From TOLSYN sp963849065 (lineage in GTDB: Bacteria; Acidobacteriota; Terriglobia; Terriglobales; Acidobacteriaceae): DNA of 64,000 nucleotides. Location: assembly GCA_963849065.1 (NCBI GenBank), contig CAWKFM010000005.1:1364001-1428000 (forward strand), given 5' to 3'. The position numbers and the translations under genes are program-made. Under the pieces are notes generated by a model. It was not told the origin of the DNA, searched no databases, and saw only the letters and a program-made list of their open reading frames with translations. Below are positions 8,101-16,199 of the stretch, piece after piece (within the stretch, counting starts at the first letter, position 1; each line of letters opens with the position of its first letter).

Positions 8101-9861
8101 GTCGAGGCGGTAGCGGCGTTCCGAGAGCCGGAAGAGCGGCTTCCACAGCAGGCGGTTAATGGTGACGACCATGGCTGCCATGATGACGGTGGATAGCAGC
8201 AACAGGCTTTGACTGCCTGTATCGGTAGCGTGATTGATCTGCGCTCCAAGGCCGAGCGTGGAGTAGGTGTGCTCCCGCAGGTGGAAATATTCGGCAACAA
8301 TGCTGGCATTCCACGCGCCTCCCGAGGCGGTGACCAGCCCGGTGATGAGGTAAGGAAAAATGCCGGGTAGGATGACAGTCATCCAGCGCTCGCGCAGGTT
8401 GAAGCGGAAAATGTCGGCAACATCGCGCATATCGCCGGGGATGGCCAATGCTCCGGCGATGACGTTGAAAAGAATGTACCACTGGGTTCCCAGCAGCATC
8501 AGGATGATCGAGGCGATGTTAATGCCTCCGCCCATTCGGAGGATGGCAAGCAGGATGATAGGGAACAGCGCCGTGGCCGGAACCGAGGCGGCAATCTGCG
8601 CCAGCGGCTGCGCGTAGCGCGCCAGGCGGGGATGGAAGCCGATGGCGACTCCCGCCGGAACGGTCCACGCGAGGGCGATGAGCAGCGAGAGGGCCACTCG
8701 CAGGAACGTGGCTCCGGCCGCGCGAAACGTCTGATGCAGTTCGTCGTGTGAAACGGTCGAAAGCAGCAGGCCGGCCTGCACCACCGCATAGAGCGCAAAC
8801 GCACCAAAGAGCGCGGCCGTGAGCAGCACGATCAGGTTGGCGCGCGAGGAAGACTTTCCTGCTGGATTAGGCTGTGCCTCCGGCTGCGGACATAGCGGTT
8901 GGAGTTCGGGCTGCGTTGCGAGATAGTGCACCAGGCGCTCGGAGAGCGGCGAAACGATCCAGACCCGCGCGGTGCGCAGCAAGCTGGAGTTGCGCAGCAT
9001 GGCCAGCAGCGGCGAGCGCGGCGGAGCAACCGTTTCCACCTGCTCGAACTTGAACTTGTCAGACCACAGAATCAGCGGGCGCCAGAGAAGCTGGTCGAGC
9101 AGTATGATCACCCCGACGAGAGCGATCAATCCCCACGCCATGGCCTGGGTGTCTCCATTGCTGGCGGCGGTTTGCAGGTAGGAGCCGAGTCCCGGCAGGC
9201 GGAAATCGCGCTGGTTAAGGACAAACATCTCGCAGAGCATGAGCGTGAACCAGCCCTGGGCAAAGGAGACCATCGAGTTCCACACCAAGCCAATAGTGCT
9301 GAAGGGAAGTTCCAATTGGAAAAAGCGCTGCAGGCGGCTGAATCGGTAAATGCGCGTAGCTTCGAGCAGCTCGCGCGGAATAGCCTTGAGCGAGGAGTAA
9401 AAGCTGAAGGCGATGTTCCAAACCTGGCCGGTAAAGATGAGTATGATGGAGCCGAGTTCGAGCCCCAGCTGGCGGCTGGGAAAGATGGCGACCGTGGCCA
9501 GCATGACGCCGGGAAGAAAGCTCAGCACCGGGATCGACTGCAGGATGTCCAGCACGGCGATCATCAAGGCTTCCACGCGCTTGTTATAGGCGGCGATATA
9601 ACCGTAGCTAAGGGCGAAGACTAGGCTGAACCCGTAAGCTACGAACATGCGCACCAGCGAGTAGAAGGCATAGAGCGGGAGAGCCTTGGGCGAGCGCAGG
9701 ATCTGCGCCTCTGGCACCGGAGCGGCGAACCAATAACGCGCGATCACGCTAAAAACGTAGAATGCGGCAATCACGCCGACGAAGACAGCCAGATCGATGA
9801 GCACGGACCAGCTGCGGACGCGGACGACCGACTGGGCAAAGGTGCGGACGCGCCGGATCAT
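8095..9861 (-). CDS. Fused ABC transporter permease (two domains)
   Basis: 588 aa with two complete binding-protein-dependent permease domains in one chain (about 75-270 and 385-575), each with several membrane helices and the EAA cytoplasmic loop that meets the ATPase (LLEATRIYRFSRLQRFFQLELP in the first, DMRDVADIFRFNLRERWMTVILP in the second). The type is NitT/TauT (nitrate, sulfonate, taurine). Most relatives are single-domain subunits that dimerise, so the fusion makes a built-in heterodimer. Its start overlaps the stop of the ATPase gene by 4 nt (ATGA), which implies translational coupling. No periplasmic binding protein gene is adjacent, so the substrate is unclear. Confidence 0.88.
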   Translation of the reverse strand: MIRRVRTFAQSVVRVRSWSVLIDLAVFVGVIAAFYVFSVIARYWFAAPVPEAQILRSPKALPLYAFYSLVRMFVAYGFSLVFALSYGYIAAYNKRVEALMIAVLDILQSIPVLSFLPGVMLATVAIFPSRQLGLELGSIILIFTGQVWNIAFSFYSSLKAIPRELLEATRIYRFSRLQRFFQLELPFSTIGLVWNSMVSFAQGWFTLMLCEMFVLNQRDFRLPGLGSYLQTAASNGDTQAMAWGLIALVGVIILLDQLLWRPLILWSDKFKFEQVETVAPPRSPLLAMLRNSSLLRTARVWIVSPLSERLVHYLATQPELQPLCPQPEAQPNPAGKSSSRANLIVLLTAALFGAFALYAVVQAGLLLSTVSHDELHQTFRAAGATFLRVALSLLIALAWTVPAGVAIGFHPRLARYAQPLAQIAASVPATALFPIILLAILRMGGGINIASIILMLLGTQWYILFNVIAGALAIPGDMRDVADIFRFNLRERWMTVILPGIFPYLITGLVTASGGAWNASIVAEYFHLREHTYSTLGLGAQINHATDTGSQSLLLLSTVIMAAMVVTINRLLWKPLFRLSERRYRLDS

Positions 9862-11198
9862 GGCCGGGCAGTTTCCGATGCTGGCTCAGCATGCGTCAGG
9901 TAAAGGCGCTGCCGTGCAGCGTCGTATTCGAACAGCTCGGCGTACCGTCCCCAGTTGATGGCGGTCTCAAGCTGGCGCTTGGCCTCTTCCTCGCTGAAAT
10001 GCTCGTCGAGCAAATCGTGGAAAAGTTCTTCGGGGGCGGAGTGGTCTTTCTTGGCTTCGAGTGTGCGGATGATCTGCCTCAGGATGGTGACGTGGCTGAG
10101 AGCGGCCTGACGGAATAGCTCCTTCTGGCGGAGAATCTCGGCATTGGCAAACTCGTGGCCCTCGGGTGTGATCTGTACATCACCCTCCTCGACCTTGAGG
10201 AAGCCAAGCTGCTGGGAGGCATCGACGATCGGCAACAGGTCGTCGATTTCAAAGGAAAGCTGGTCGGCGAGGCGGTAGATGTCCTCACGCCCGTTGGCAC
10301 TCTCGTCGATCAGTTCGAGCAATCCGGCGATGCCGCCAGGGCGCGCGTGCGAAAGCATCTGGTGAACGCGTGTCGCCGGCGCGTAGGGAACAATCGGTCC
10401 CTGCGGCGGCTGCAGTGGAATTTCCGGATGGCTCGGCGTGGTGGTCAGCACCTTGTAGATGTAGTCCACATATCCGGTGAACTCCGCGGACTTGCGGTCG
10501 CGCGGCCGTGGCATCGTGAGCGTAAAGTCGGTGCGAATCACGCCGGGGTTTTTGCCCAGCACAATGATGCGGTCGGCCAGCAGCACGGCCTCCTCAATGT
10601 TGTGGGTGACGATGAAGATGGCCTTGGTGGGAATGGCCTTCTTGCCCCAGAGTTCCAGCAGTTCGCTGCGCAGGTTCTCGGCGGTGAGCACGTCGAGCGC
10701 CGAGAATGGCTCGTCCATAAAGAGGACCTCGGGTTCCACAACCAGGGCGCGGGCAAAACCCACGCGCTGCTTCATGCCGCCGGAGAGTTCTTTGGGATAG
10801 GCCTGCTCGAAGCCGTCGAGGCCGACGGTATCGAGAATTTTAAGGCTGCGTTTGCGGCGCTCGAAGGCGTTGACGCCGCGCGCCTTGAGCGGCGCTTCCA
10901 CGTTTTCAAAAACCGTGAGCCAGGGAAAGAGCGCGAAGCTCTGAAAGACGATGGCAACATTCGGCGAACAATCGTGAATCGGCGTGCCATGCCAGAGGAC
11001 ATCGCCGGACGAGGGCCGCGTAAGACCGGTGAGCATGCGCAGCAGCGTGCTTTTGCCCGAGCCCGACGGCCCAAGCAACGCCAGAATCTGGCCGGGCTCG
11101 ATGGCAAGATCGGTGCGAGCGATCACCGGAACCGTGGACTGGTTATGCTCTCCGTAAAACTTTTCAACCTTCCAGGCCTGAATGATGGCTTCGGGCAT
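9858..11198 (-). CDS. ABC transporter ATPase with C-terminal AAA-associated domain
   Basis: 446 aa. The ATPase covers about 1-265: Walker A GPSGSGKST, Q-loop VFQSFALFPW, signature LSGGMKQR, Walker B VLFMDEPFSALD and the H-loop THN. Residues about 285-435 form an extra helical domain that recurs behind NitT/TauT ATPases (AAA-associated domain), probably regulatory. A good GGGGGAA site precedes the ATG. First gene of a two-gene operon with the fused permease; energises import of an unidentified anion or organic solute at the inner membrane. Confidence 0.9.
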   Translation of the reverse strand: MPEAIIQAWKVEKFYGEHNQSTVPVIARTDLAIEPGQILALLGPSGSGKSTLLRMLTGLTRPSSGDVLWHGTPIHDCSPNVAIVFQSFALFPWLTVFENVEAPLKARGVNAFERRKRSLKILDTVGLDGFEQAYPKELSGGMKQRVGFARALVVEPEVLFMDEPFSALDVLTAENLRSELLELWGKKAIPTKAIFIVTHNIEEAVLLADRIIVLGKNPGVIRTDFTLTMPRPRDRKSAEFTGYVDYIYKVLTTTPSHPEIPLQPPQGPIVPYAPATRVHQMLSHARPGGIAGLLELIDESANGREDIYRLADQLSFEIDDLLPIVDASQQLGFLKVEEGDVQITPEGHEFANAEILRQKELFRQAALSHVTILRQIIRTLEAKKDHSAPEELFHDLLDEHFSEEEAKRQLETAINWGRYAELFEYDAARQRLYLTHAEPASETARP

Positions 11199-11357
11199 AC
11201 TTTCCCCCGTCCGGCAAATGCGGCTATGGAATGATCGGCTGCGCCAACCGCCGCCTCCAAGATACCAGCCTGCTGTGAATAGACGAAAAGAATTGGAGAG
11301 CGGCCGGAATCTCTATCTCTGCCAGAGACAGTCACTCTGTTTCACGATCCGTCCTCC

Positions 11358-11398
11358 CAAAAAATGGGGCGTGCAGGAGTCTTCGTCTCCGCACGCCC
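11358..11398 (-). terminator. Rho-independent terminator after pstB
   Basis: Read on the minus strand, GGGCGTGC pairs with GCACGCCC, with an inner GGAG/CTCC stem and a one-base bulge, followed by C-A-T6. It sits just downstream of the pstB stop and would end the pstSCAB transcript. Confidence 0.75.
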
Positions 11399-11425
11399 AT
11401 GATCCTTCCCCAAAAAGCTGCTTGC

Positions 11426-12265
11426 TTAGCTGAACTCGCCGCGAATGTAATCCTGCGTGTACTTGTGCTCCGGCGCGCCGAACAGTTTCTTGGATTCGGC
11501 GAACTCGACCAGATAGCCGGTGCGGCCGCCCTGCGTGGTGTCCACGTAAAGGAAACCGGTATAGTCGGCCACGCGCTGGGCCTGCTGCAGGTTGTGGGTC
11601 ACAATGGCGATGGTGAACTTCTTGCGCAACTCCAGCATCAACTCTTCGATCTTGCGGGTGGCAATCGGGTCCAGTGCCGAGCAAGGTTCGTCCATCAGCA
11701 GAACCTCAGGCTCGGTGGCGATGGCGCGCGCAATGCAAAGCCGCTGCTGCTGTCCGCCAGAGAGCGAAAGCCCGCTCTTGTTCAGCTTGTCCTTCACCTC
11801 GTCCCACAGCGCGGCACTGCGCAGAGCCTGTTCCACCTTCTGCGCCTTGTCTCCCTTGTAGCCGTTGAGGCGCAGGCCGAAGGCAACGTTGTTGAAGATG
11901 CTGGTGGCAAACGGATTCGGTTGCTGGAAAACCATTCCGATAAAGCGGCGCACTGCAACCGGGTCGATCGAGCGATCGTAGATATCGCGTCCACGATAAT
12001 GGATGTGGCCTTTAAAGCGGAAGCCGCGCACCAGGTCGTTCATGCGGTTGATGCAGCGCAGCACCGTGCTCTTACCGCAACCGGAGGGACCGATGAATGC
12101 CGTGATGGCGTGCTTCTTGATCGGAATCACGGTGTCGCGCACTGCCTTGAAGCTTCCGTAAAAGAGCTCACTAATGTGGCAGTCAACCACCACATCGGGG
12201 TTCGGCACGCTGAGTGCGGCCGCCGGCGGGTTGGAATCAGGTAAAGGAAGCGCTTCCGTTGCCAT
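11426..12265 (-). CDS. pstB: Phosphate ABC transporter ATP-binding protein PstB
   Basis: 279 aa from the ATG at 12265, chosen for its TAGGAGA site; a longer frame overlaps pstA. Typical PstB features are Walker A GPSGCGKST, RCINRMNDL just after it, MVFQQPNPF (Q-loop), signature LSGGQQQRLCIARAIA and Walker B VLLMDEPCSALDPIAT. The protein drives high-affinity phosphate import through PstC-PstA and usually takes part in phosphate sensing. The N-terminal 30 residues (Pro/Ala-rich) are an extension compared with the E. coli protein. Last gene of pstSCAB, 11 nt after pstA. No phoU follows, unlike many bacteria. Confidence 0.95.
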   Translation of the reverse strand: MATEALPLPDSNPPAAALSVPNPDVVVDCHISELFYGSFKAVRDTVIPIKKHAITAFIGPSGCGKSTVLRCINRMNDLVRGFRFKGHIHYRGRDIYDRSIDPVAVRRFIGMVFQQPNPFATSIFNNVAFGLRLNGYKGDKAQKVEQALRSAALWDEVKDKLNKSGLSLSGGQQQRLCIARAIATEPEVLLMDEPCSALDPIATRKIEELMLELRKKFTIAIVTHNLQQAQRVADYTGFLYVDTTQGGRTGYLVEFAESKKLFGAPEHKYTQDYIRGEFS

Positions 12266-12276
12266 TGCAATTTCTC

Positions 12277-13209
12277 CTAAGACTGTTGAACCTGCCGTCC
12301 CGATAAGCTGCGGCCGACCAGGTTGGCTACCAACACCATCAATACCAACACCAGGGCTGCGGCCCACGCCAGTTGCACCTGGTTTTCAAAGGGTACCCCG
12401 GAAAAGTTGTAGATCAGAACCGCCAGCGACGCCGTGGGGCCCATCACCTGCAACTGGCCATGCGAATAAAGCCAGTAGTCGCTGAACAGCGAGGTAAAAA
12501 GGAGCGGTGCCGTCTCGCCGGCGGCGCGCGCCACGGCCAGCATCACTCCGGTAAGAATCCCTGGGATCGCCGTGGGAAGCAGCACCATCCAGACCGTCTG
12601 CGTCGGTGTGGCGCCCATGCCGATGGCGGCTTCTTTCATGCGCGAGGGCACCATGCGGATGGCATCCTCGGATGTGAGAACGATCGTTGGCAGCATCAGA
12701 ATGGAGAGTGCCACTGCGCCCGCAAGTGCGGAGTATCCTCCTGTTTCCAGCACGATCGCCCCGTAGGCAAACACGCCGGCCAGAATCGACGGAAAGCCGG
12801 TGAGGACTTTGGCGGCAAACCGCACCGTTTCCGCCAATTTTCCGGTGCGGTTCTGGGCGAGATAGATTGCCGTCATGATGCCCATGGGAACCGTGATGAG
12901 CAACGCAATTCCCACCATCAGCAGAGTGCCCATGATTGCGTTGCCAAAGCCGCCGCCCGACTCCATGGCAGAAGGCGGCAATTGGGTGAACACATCCAGA
13001 CGTAGCCGCTTGCCTCCGCGCCACAGCAGCATCCAGACAACGCTGAACAGCGGAAACAGCGCCGACAGGGTCATCACCGTCACCAGGCCGCTGAGCAGAA
13101 AATCCATCAGCGTTCGCGGCCGGCGCAGGGAGCGCTCCAGTTGACCGAAATCAACTCCGGCAAAGGGATCGGCCATGCCCAGGTTCGAGTCCATGTTCAC
13201 AGTCGCCAT
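12277..13209 (-). CDS. pstA: Phosphate ABC transporter permease PstA
   Basis: 310 aa from the ATG at 13209. It has six predicted membrane segments and the EAA-type loop MKEAAIGMGATPTQTVWMVLLPTAIPGILTGVMLA, followed by RAAGETAPLLFT, which is diagnostic for PstA. It forms the phosphate channel with PstC. It starts 4 nt after the pstC stop, so the subunits should be made in step. Confidence 0.95.
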   Translation of the reverse strand: MATVNMDSNLGMADPFAGVDFGQLERSLRRPRTLMDFLLSGLVTVMTLSALFPLFSVVWMLLWRGGKRLRLDVFTQLPPSAMESGGGFGNAIMGTLLMVGIALLITVPMGIMTAIYLAQNRTGKLAETVRFAAKVLTGFPSILAGVFAYGAIVLETGGYSALAGAVALSILMLPTIVLTSEDAIRMVPSRMKEAAIGMGATPTQTVWMVLLPTAIPGILTGVMLAVARAAGETAPLLFTSLFSDYWLYSHGQLQVMGPTASLAVLIYNFSGVPFENQVQLAWAAALVLVLMVLVANLVGRSLSGRQVQQS

Positions 13210-13213
13210 TGCT

Positions 13214-14284
13214 CTACTCCGCCGCGCTACGCGAGGCCCGTTGCAGGATAAAAGCACCGAGAATGTTCACGATCAGGGTAATGCCCAGCAGCACCAGAGC
13301 CGCGTACATCAGCACGCCGACCTGTCTGGGACCCGCTTCGGGAAAGGTATTGGCCAACAAAGCCGCCAGCGTGTTGGCCGGCGAAAAAAGCGACAGGCTG
13401 ACGGTGTTGGAATTTCCGACCAGCATCGCCAGCGCCATGGTTTCACCCAGAGCGCGGCCAAAAGCCAGCACCATGCCGCCGAAGATGCCGCGTGAAGCCG
13501 TGGGAAGAATCACCGCGATGATGGTCTCCCACCGTGTCGCGCCCAAGCCATAGGCGGCCATGCGCAGCTTTGGCGGTACCGAGGTCAGCGCGTCGCGGCT
13601 GATGGCCGTAATCGTTGGCATCACCATAATCGCCAGCACCACCACCGCCGGCAGCACGCCGGGGCCGCTTAATTCGGTGGAGAAAAATGGAATCCAACCC
13701 AGTTCCGAGTGCACCAGGTGGCACAGCGGACGAAGCATCGGAATGATTACGAACAATCCCCACAGTCCGTACACCACGCTTGGAATTGCGGCCAGCAACT
13801 CAATCAGTTGCTTCAGCAGGTCTTCGAACTCGTCGGGAACCTTGGACCAGAAAGGATGCAGGTGAAGATTAAAGGCACGAAGAACCGAAAAAAGCCCATG
13901 CCCCATATAGCCTTCGCTGAGGAAAATTGCCGCCGCCAGTCCAAACGCGGTGCCAAGCACGAGGGCAAGAATAGAGGTATAAAGCGTGCCCCAGATCTCC
14001 GCCCCAATGTGGTACGTTTCCGCGTTCGAGTCCCAGGTCTTCCCACTCAGAAAGGAAAGTCCTTCGTGGCGCATCGCCGGATAAGCCGACACCGCAATCC
14101 GCAACACGATGAAGGTCACCATCAGAATGGTGGCGCAGGCAAACAGGAAACTCAGGCGGCGAAATGTCGCGCATACCAAGCTTTGCAGGCGGGTGGGCGC
14201 CTGCGTGATTTCGCCGGGCCGGGTTGGGAAAAGCGCTCCCGAAGCCAAATGAGCCTCGGGAGCTGCTGGAGTCGTACTCGCCAT
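13214..14284 (-). CDS. pstC: Phosphate ABC transporter permease PstC
   Basis: 356 aa from the ATG at 14284 (AAGGA upstream). Membrane permease with the loop LRMAAYGLGATRWETIIAVILPTASRGIFGGMVLAFGRALGETMAL, typical of PstC. A stretch of about 40 residues (FWSKVPDEFEDLLKQLIELLAAIPSVVYGLWG) sits before the core helices, as in other PstC proteins. Located between pstS (19 nt) and pstA (4 nt). Confidence 0.95.
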   Translation of the reverse strand: MASTTPAAPEAHLASGALFPTRPGEITQAPTRLQSLVCATFRRLSFLFACATILMVTFIVLRIAVSAYPAMRHEGLSFLSGKTWDSNAETYHIGAEIWGTLYTSILALVLGTAFGLAAAIFLSEGYMGHGLFSVLRAFNLHLHPFWSKVPDEFEDLLKQLIELLAAIPSVVYGLWGLFVIIPMLRPLCHLVHSELGWIPFFSTELSGPGVLPAVVVLAIMVMPTITAISRDALTSVPPKLRMAAYGLGATRWETIIAVILPTASRGIFGGMVLAFGRALGETMALAMLVGNSNTVSLSLFSPANTLAALLANTFPEAGPRQVGVLMYAALVLLGITLIVNILGAFILQRASRSAAE

Positions 14285-14303
14285 CAACGAATCCTTGAAT
14301 GCG

Positions 14304-15335
14304 CTAGCTGATCGTTTGTATCGCAGCCAAATCCTTGCTGACCACACTGGCCGGCAGCGGAATGTAGCCCATTGATTCGGACGTCTGCTGCCCATTGTTC
14401 AGGCAGTATTTCACCAGGTCCTGGATTGCGGCGACCTTCTTGGGGTCGTCATATTTCTTGTAGAAAATCATCCAGGTGTAAGTAACGATCGGGTAGGCAT
14501 CGGCGGCCGACGGATCAGAGGCCCAGCCGATCAGGTTGCTCGGAAGATCAACCGACGCCAGGGCGGCCTGCCCCGAGGCGGTCGAAGCCGCCACATACTT
14601 GCCCGATTTATTCTGCAGGTTGGCGAAGGTCAGATTCTGAAGCTTGGCGTAGCCGTACTCCACATACCCAATCGAACCCGGAGTGGACTTCAGGCCCGCG
14701 GTGACGCCCTCATTGCCCTTGCTCTTGGTTCCCACCGGCCAGTTCGGCATGGTGTTCGCGCCAACCGCCTTGTCGAAAGCCGGATCAATCGTGCTCAGGT
14801 GCTTGGAAAAGACGTAGCTGGTGCCGCTGCCGTCGGAGCGGACAATCACGTTGATCGGAAGATCGGGCAGCTTGACCCCCGGATTTGCCGCCACGATCGC
14901 AGGGTCGTTCCACCTGGTGATCTTGCCCAAAAAGATTTCCGGGTAGACAGCGCGCGGAAGATTCAGGTTTGTCACCCCGTCCAAGTTATAGGCGATCACA
15001 ATGGCTCCGGCGGTCATGGGCAGCAACTGTACGCCGCCCTGCACGCGAGCCATCTCCTCGTCGGTCATCGCGGCATCGCTGGCGCCAAAATCCACCGTCT
15101 TGTCGATCACGTTCTTCTTGCCGCCGCCGCTGCCGATCGCTTGATAGTCCACCTGCATATCGGGGTGATCGGCGCAGTAAGCCTTGAACCACTTGGTGTA
15201 CAGAGGCGCGGGAAAGGTAGCGCCCGCTCCCTGCAATTTGACCTCTTGGGAAGCCGCGGAGTTGCTGTGGCAGGAACAGAGGGCAGCTGTCAGGACGGTC
15301 AATACAATGGCCGATGTCCAGAAGCGGATCTTCAT
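14304..15335 (-). CDS. pstS: Phosphate-binding protein PstS
   Basis: 343 aa. The signal peptide is followed by a cysteine in LCSC, so the protein is probably a lipoprotein. The mature domain has the phosphate-binding signatures GAGATFPAPLYTKWF, GSGGGKKNVIDKTVDFGASDAAM and VRSDGSGTSYVFSKHL, the last two supplying Ser/Thr/Asp ligands. TAGGAG precedes the ATG. First gene of pstSCAB; the substrate captured outside is handed to PstCA. Expression is expected to rise when phosphate is low. Confidence 0.95.
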   Translation of the reverse strand: MKIRFWTSAIVLTVLTAALCSCHSNSAASQEVKLQGAGATFPAPLYTKWFKAYCADHPDMQVDYQAIGSGGGKKNVIDKTVDFGASDAAMTDEEMARVQGGVQLLPMTAGAIVIAYNLDGVTNLNLPRAVYPEIFLGKITRWNDPAIVAANPGVKLPDLPINVIVRSDGSGTSYVFSKHLSTIDPAFDKAVGANTMPNWPVGTKSKGNEGVTAGLKSTPGSIGYVEYGYAKLQNLTFANLQNKSGKYVAASTASGQAALASVDLPSNLIGWASDPSAADAYPIVTYTWMIFYKKYDDPKKVAAIQDLVKYCLNNGQQTSESMGYIPLPASVVSKDLAAIQTIS

Positions 15336-15643
15336 AGCAATCTCCTAAATGGAACTTGAGGTGAATCGTTAGGCTGAGTTCGGCGCTCGCCCGCATCCGG
15401 TGCGGCGGAAGACGTGCGACGATTCCGTGTACTCATGCAATCGACGCGCATAAGGTCCGGCCAGGATTGACCGGGTGGAAACACTTAGAAACTCTAATAA
15501 AGAATTGTTAAAGGACGATGAATGACACATCAACGCGCCGTAAATAGCGCGCCGCTCAGGAGTTAAAGATACGGAACTAGCTGTGAGGATTAAAAGACAG
15601 GCTTGTAGCCCGGCATCCCTGGATTCCGGAGACTGACTGGCGC
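15336..15643. promoter_or_regulatory. pstS upstream region with a Pho-box-like repeat
   Basis: 308 nt between the GAF gene and pstS, both on the minus strand. On that strand, 15496-15513 reads CTTTAAC-AATT-CTTTATT: two 7-mers sharing five bases and set 11 bp apart, the spacing of PhoB/PhoP direct-repeat boxes. The bases do not match the enterobacterial consensus. I see no other clear element. Confidence 0.25.
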
Positions 15644-16135
15644 TCAGTATCCGTGCTCGGAGATGAACTGGCCGACAAGGTACGCGGCGTTTTCGCACAG
15701 CTGGCGGTCGGTGATCGCAAAGGCATCGGGAAAATGGCTGTTCACGTCGAGAATCCCGCCAACTCGTCCGTGGACGGAGAACGGTACTACGATCTCCGAG
15801 CGGGTGGAAAGGTCGCGGGAGATATAGCGCGAATCGTCGGCTACCTTGCTGAGCAGAATGGTTTCGCCGGAGCTGGCGGCAGCCCCGCAGACTCCCTGGC
15901 TCAACGGAATCTCCGAATAGGCGGCGATCGTCCCGGCAAACGGCCCCAGCTTCAGCACCGCCTCGCCGACGGGCCGATGCTCGATCTTGTAAAAACCGAC
16001 CCAGTTGTAGCGCAGCAGGGAAAAATTCAGCTTCTCGGCAATTTGAGTCATCAACTCTGTTGCCGTGCCGGCCGTTGCGGCCATAATGCTGAGTGCTGCC
16101 AGTAGCGGGGCTTGCGAGTTGTTGGTGGTGGCCAT
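15644..16135 (-). CDS. GAF domain protein related to free-Met-(R)-sulfoxide reductase
   Basis: 163 aa from the ATG at 16135; a longer frame to 16201 would overlap the glpD start. A single GAF domain matches the fRMsr family (VGFYKI, LKLGPFAGT, GVCGAAASSGETILLSKVADDSRYI, STRSEIVVPF, GGILDVNS). fRMsr enzymes reduce free methionine-R-sulfoxide with three cysteines. Here only the GVCG cysteine is kept: the upstream one is replaced in AAYSEI and the one in the HIACD motif by Ser (YISRD). It may therefore be a non-catalytic ligand-binding paralogue, or use a different resolving thiol. Divergent from glpD. Confidence 0.8.
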   Translation of the reverse strand: MATTNNSQAPLLAALSIMAATAGTATELMTQIAEKLNFSLLRYNWVGFYKIEHRPVGEAVLKLGPFAGTIAAYSEIPLSQGVCGAAASSGETILLSKVADDSRYISRDLSTRSEIVVPFSVHGRVGGILDVNSHFPDAFAITDRQLCENAAYLVGQFISEHGY

Positions 16136-16199
16136 GGGACATTTAACCACAGCCGGGCAGGGAAGTTGATTCAATTTTGGACGCTTTGGAGGAGCTGTC

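Noticed and set aside
10155..11234. 359-codon plus-strand frame opposite the ABC ATPase gene
   Set aside because: Complement of an ATPase with all its motifs; no protein-like features.
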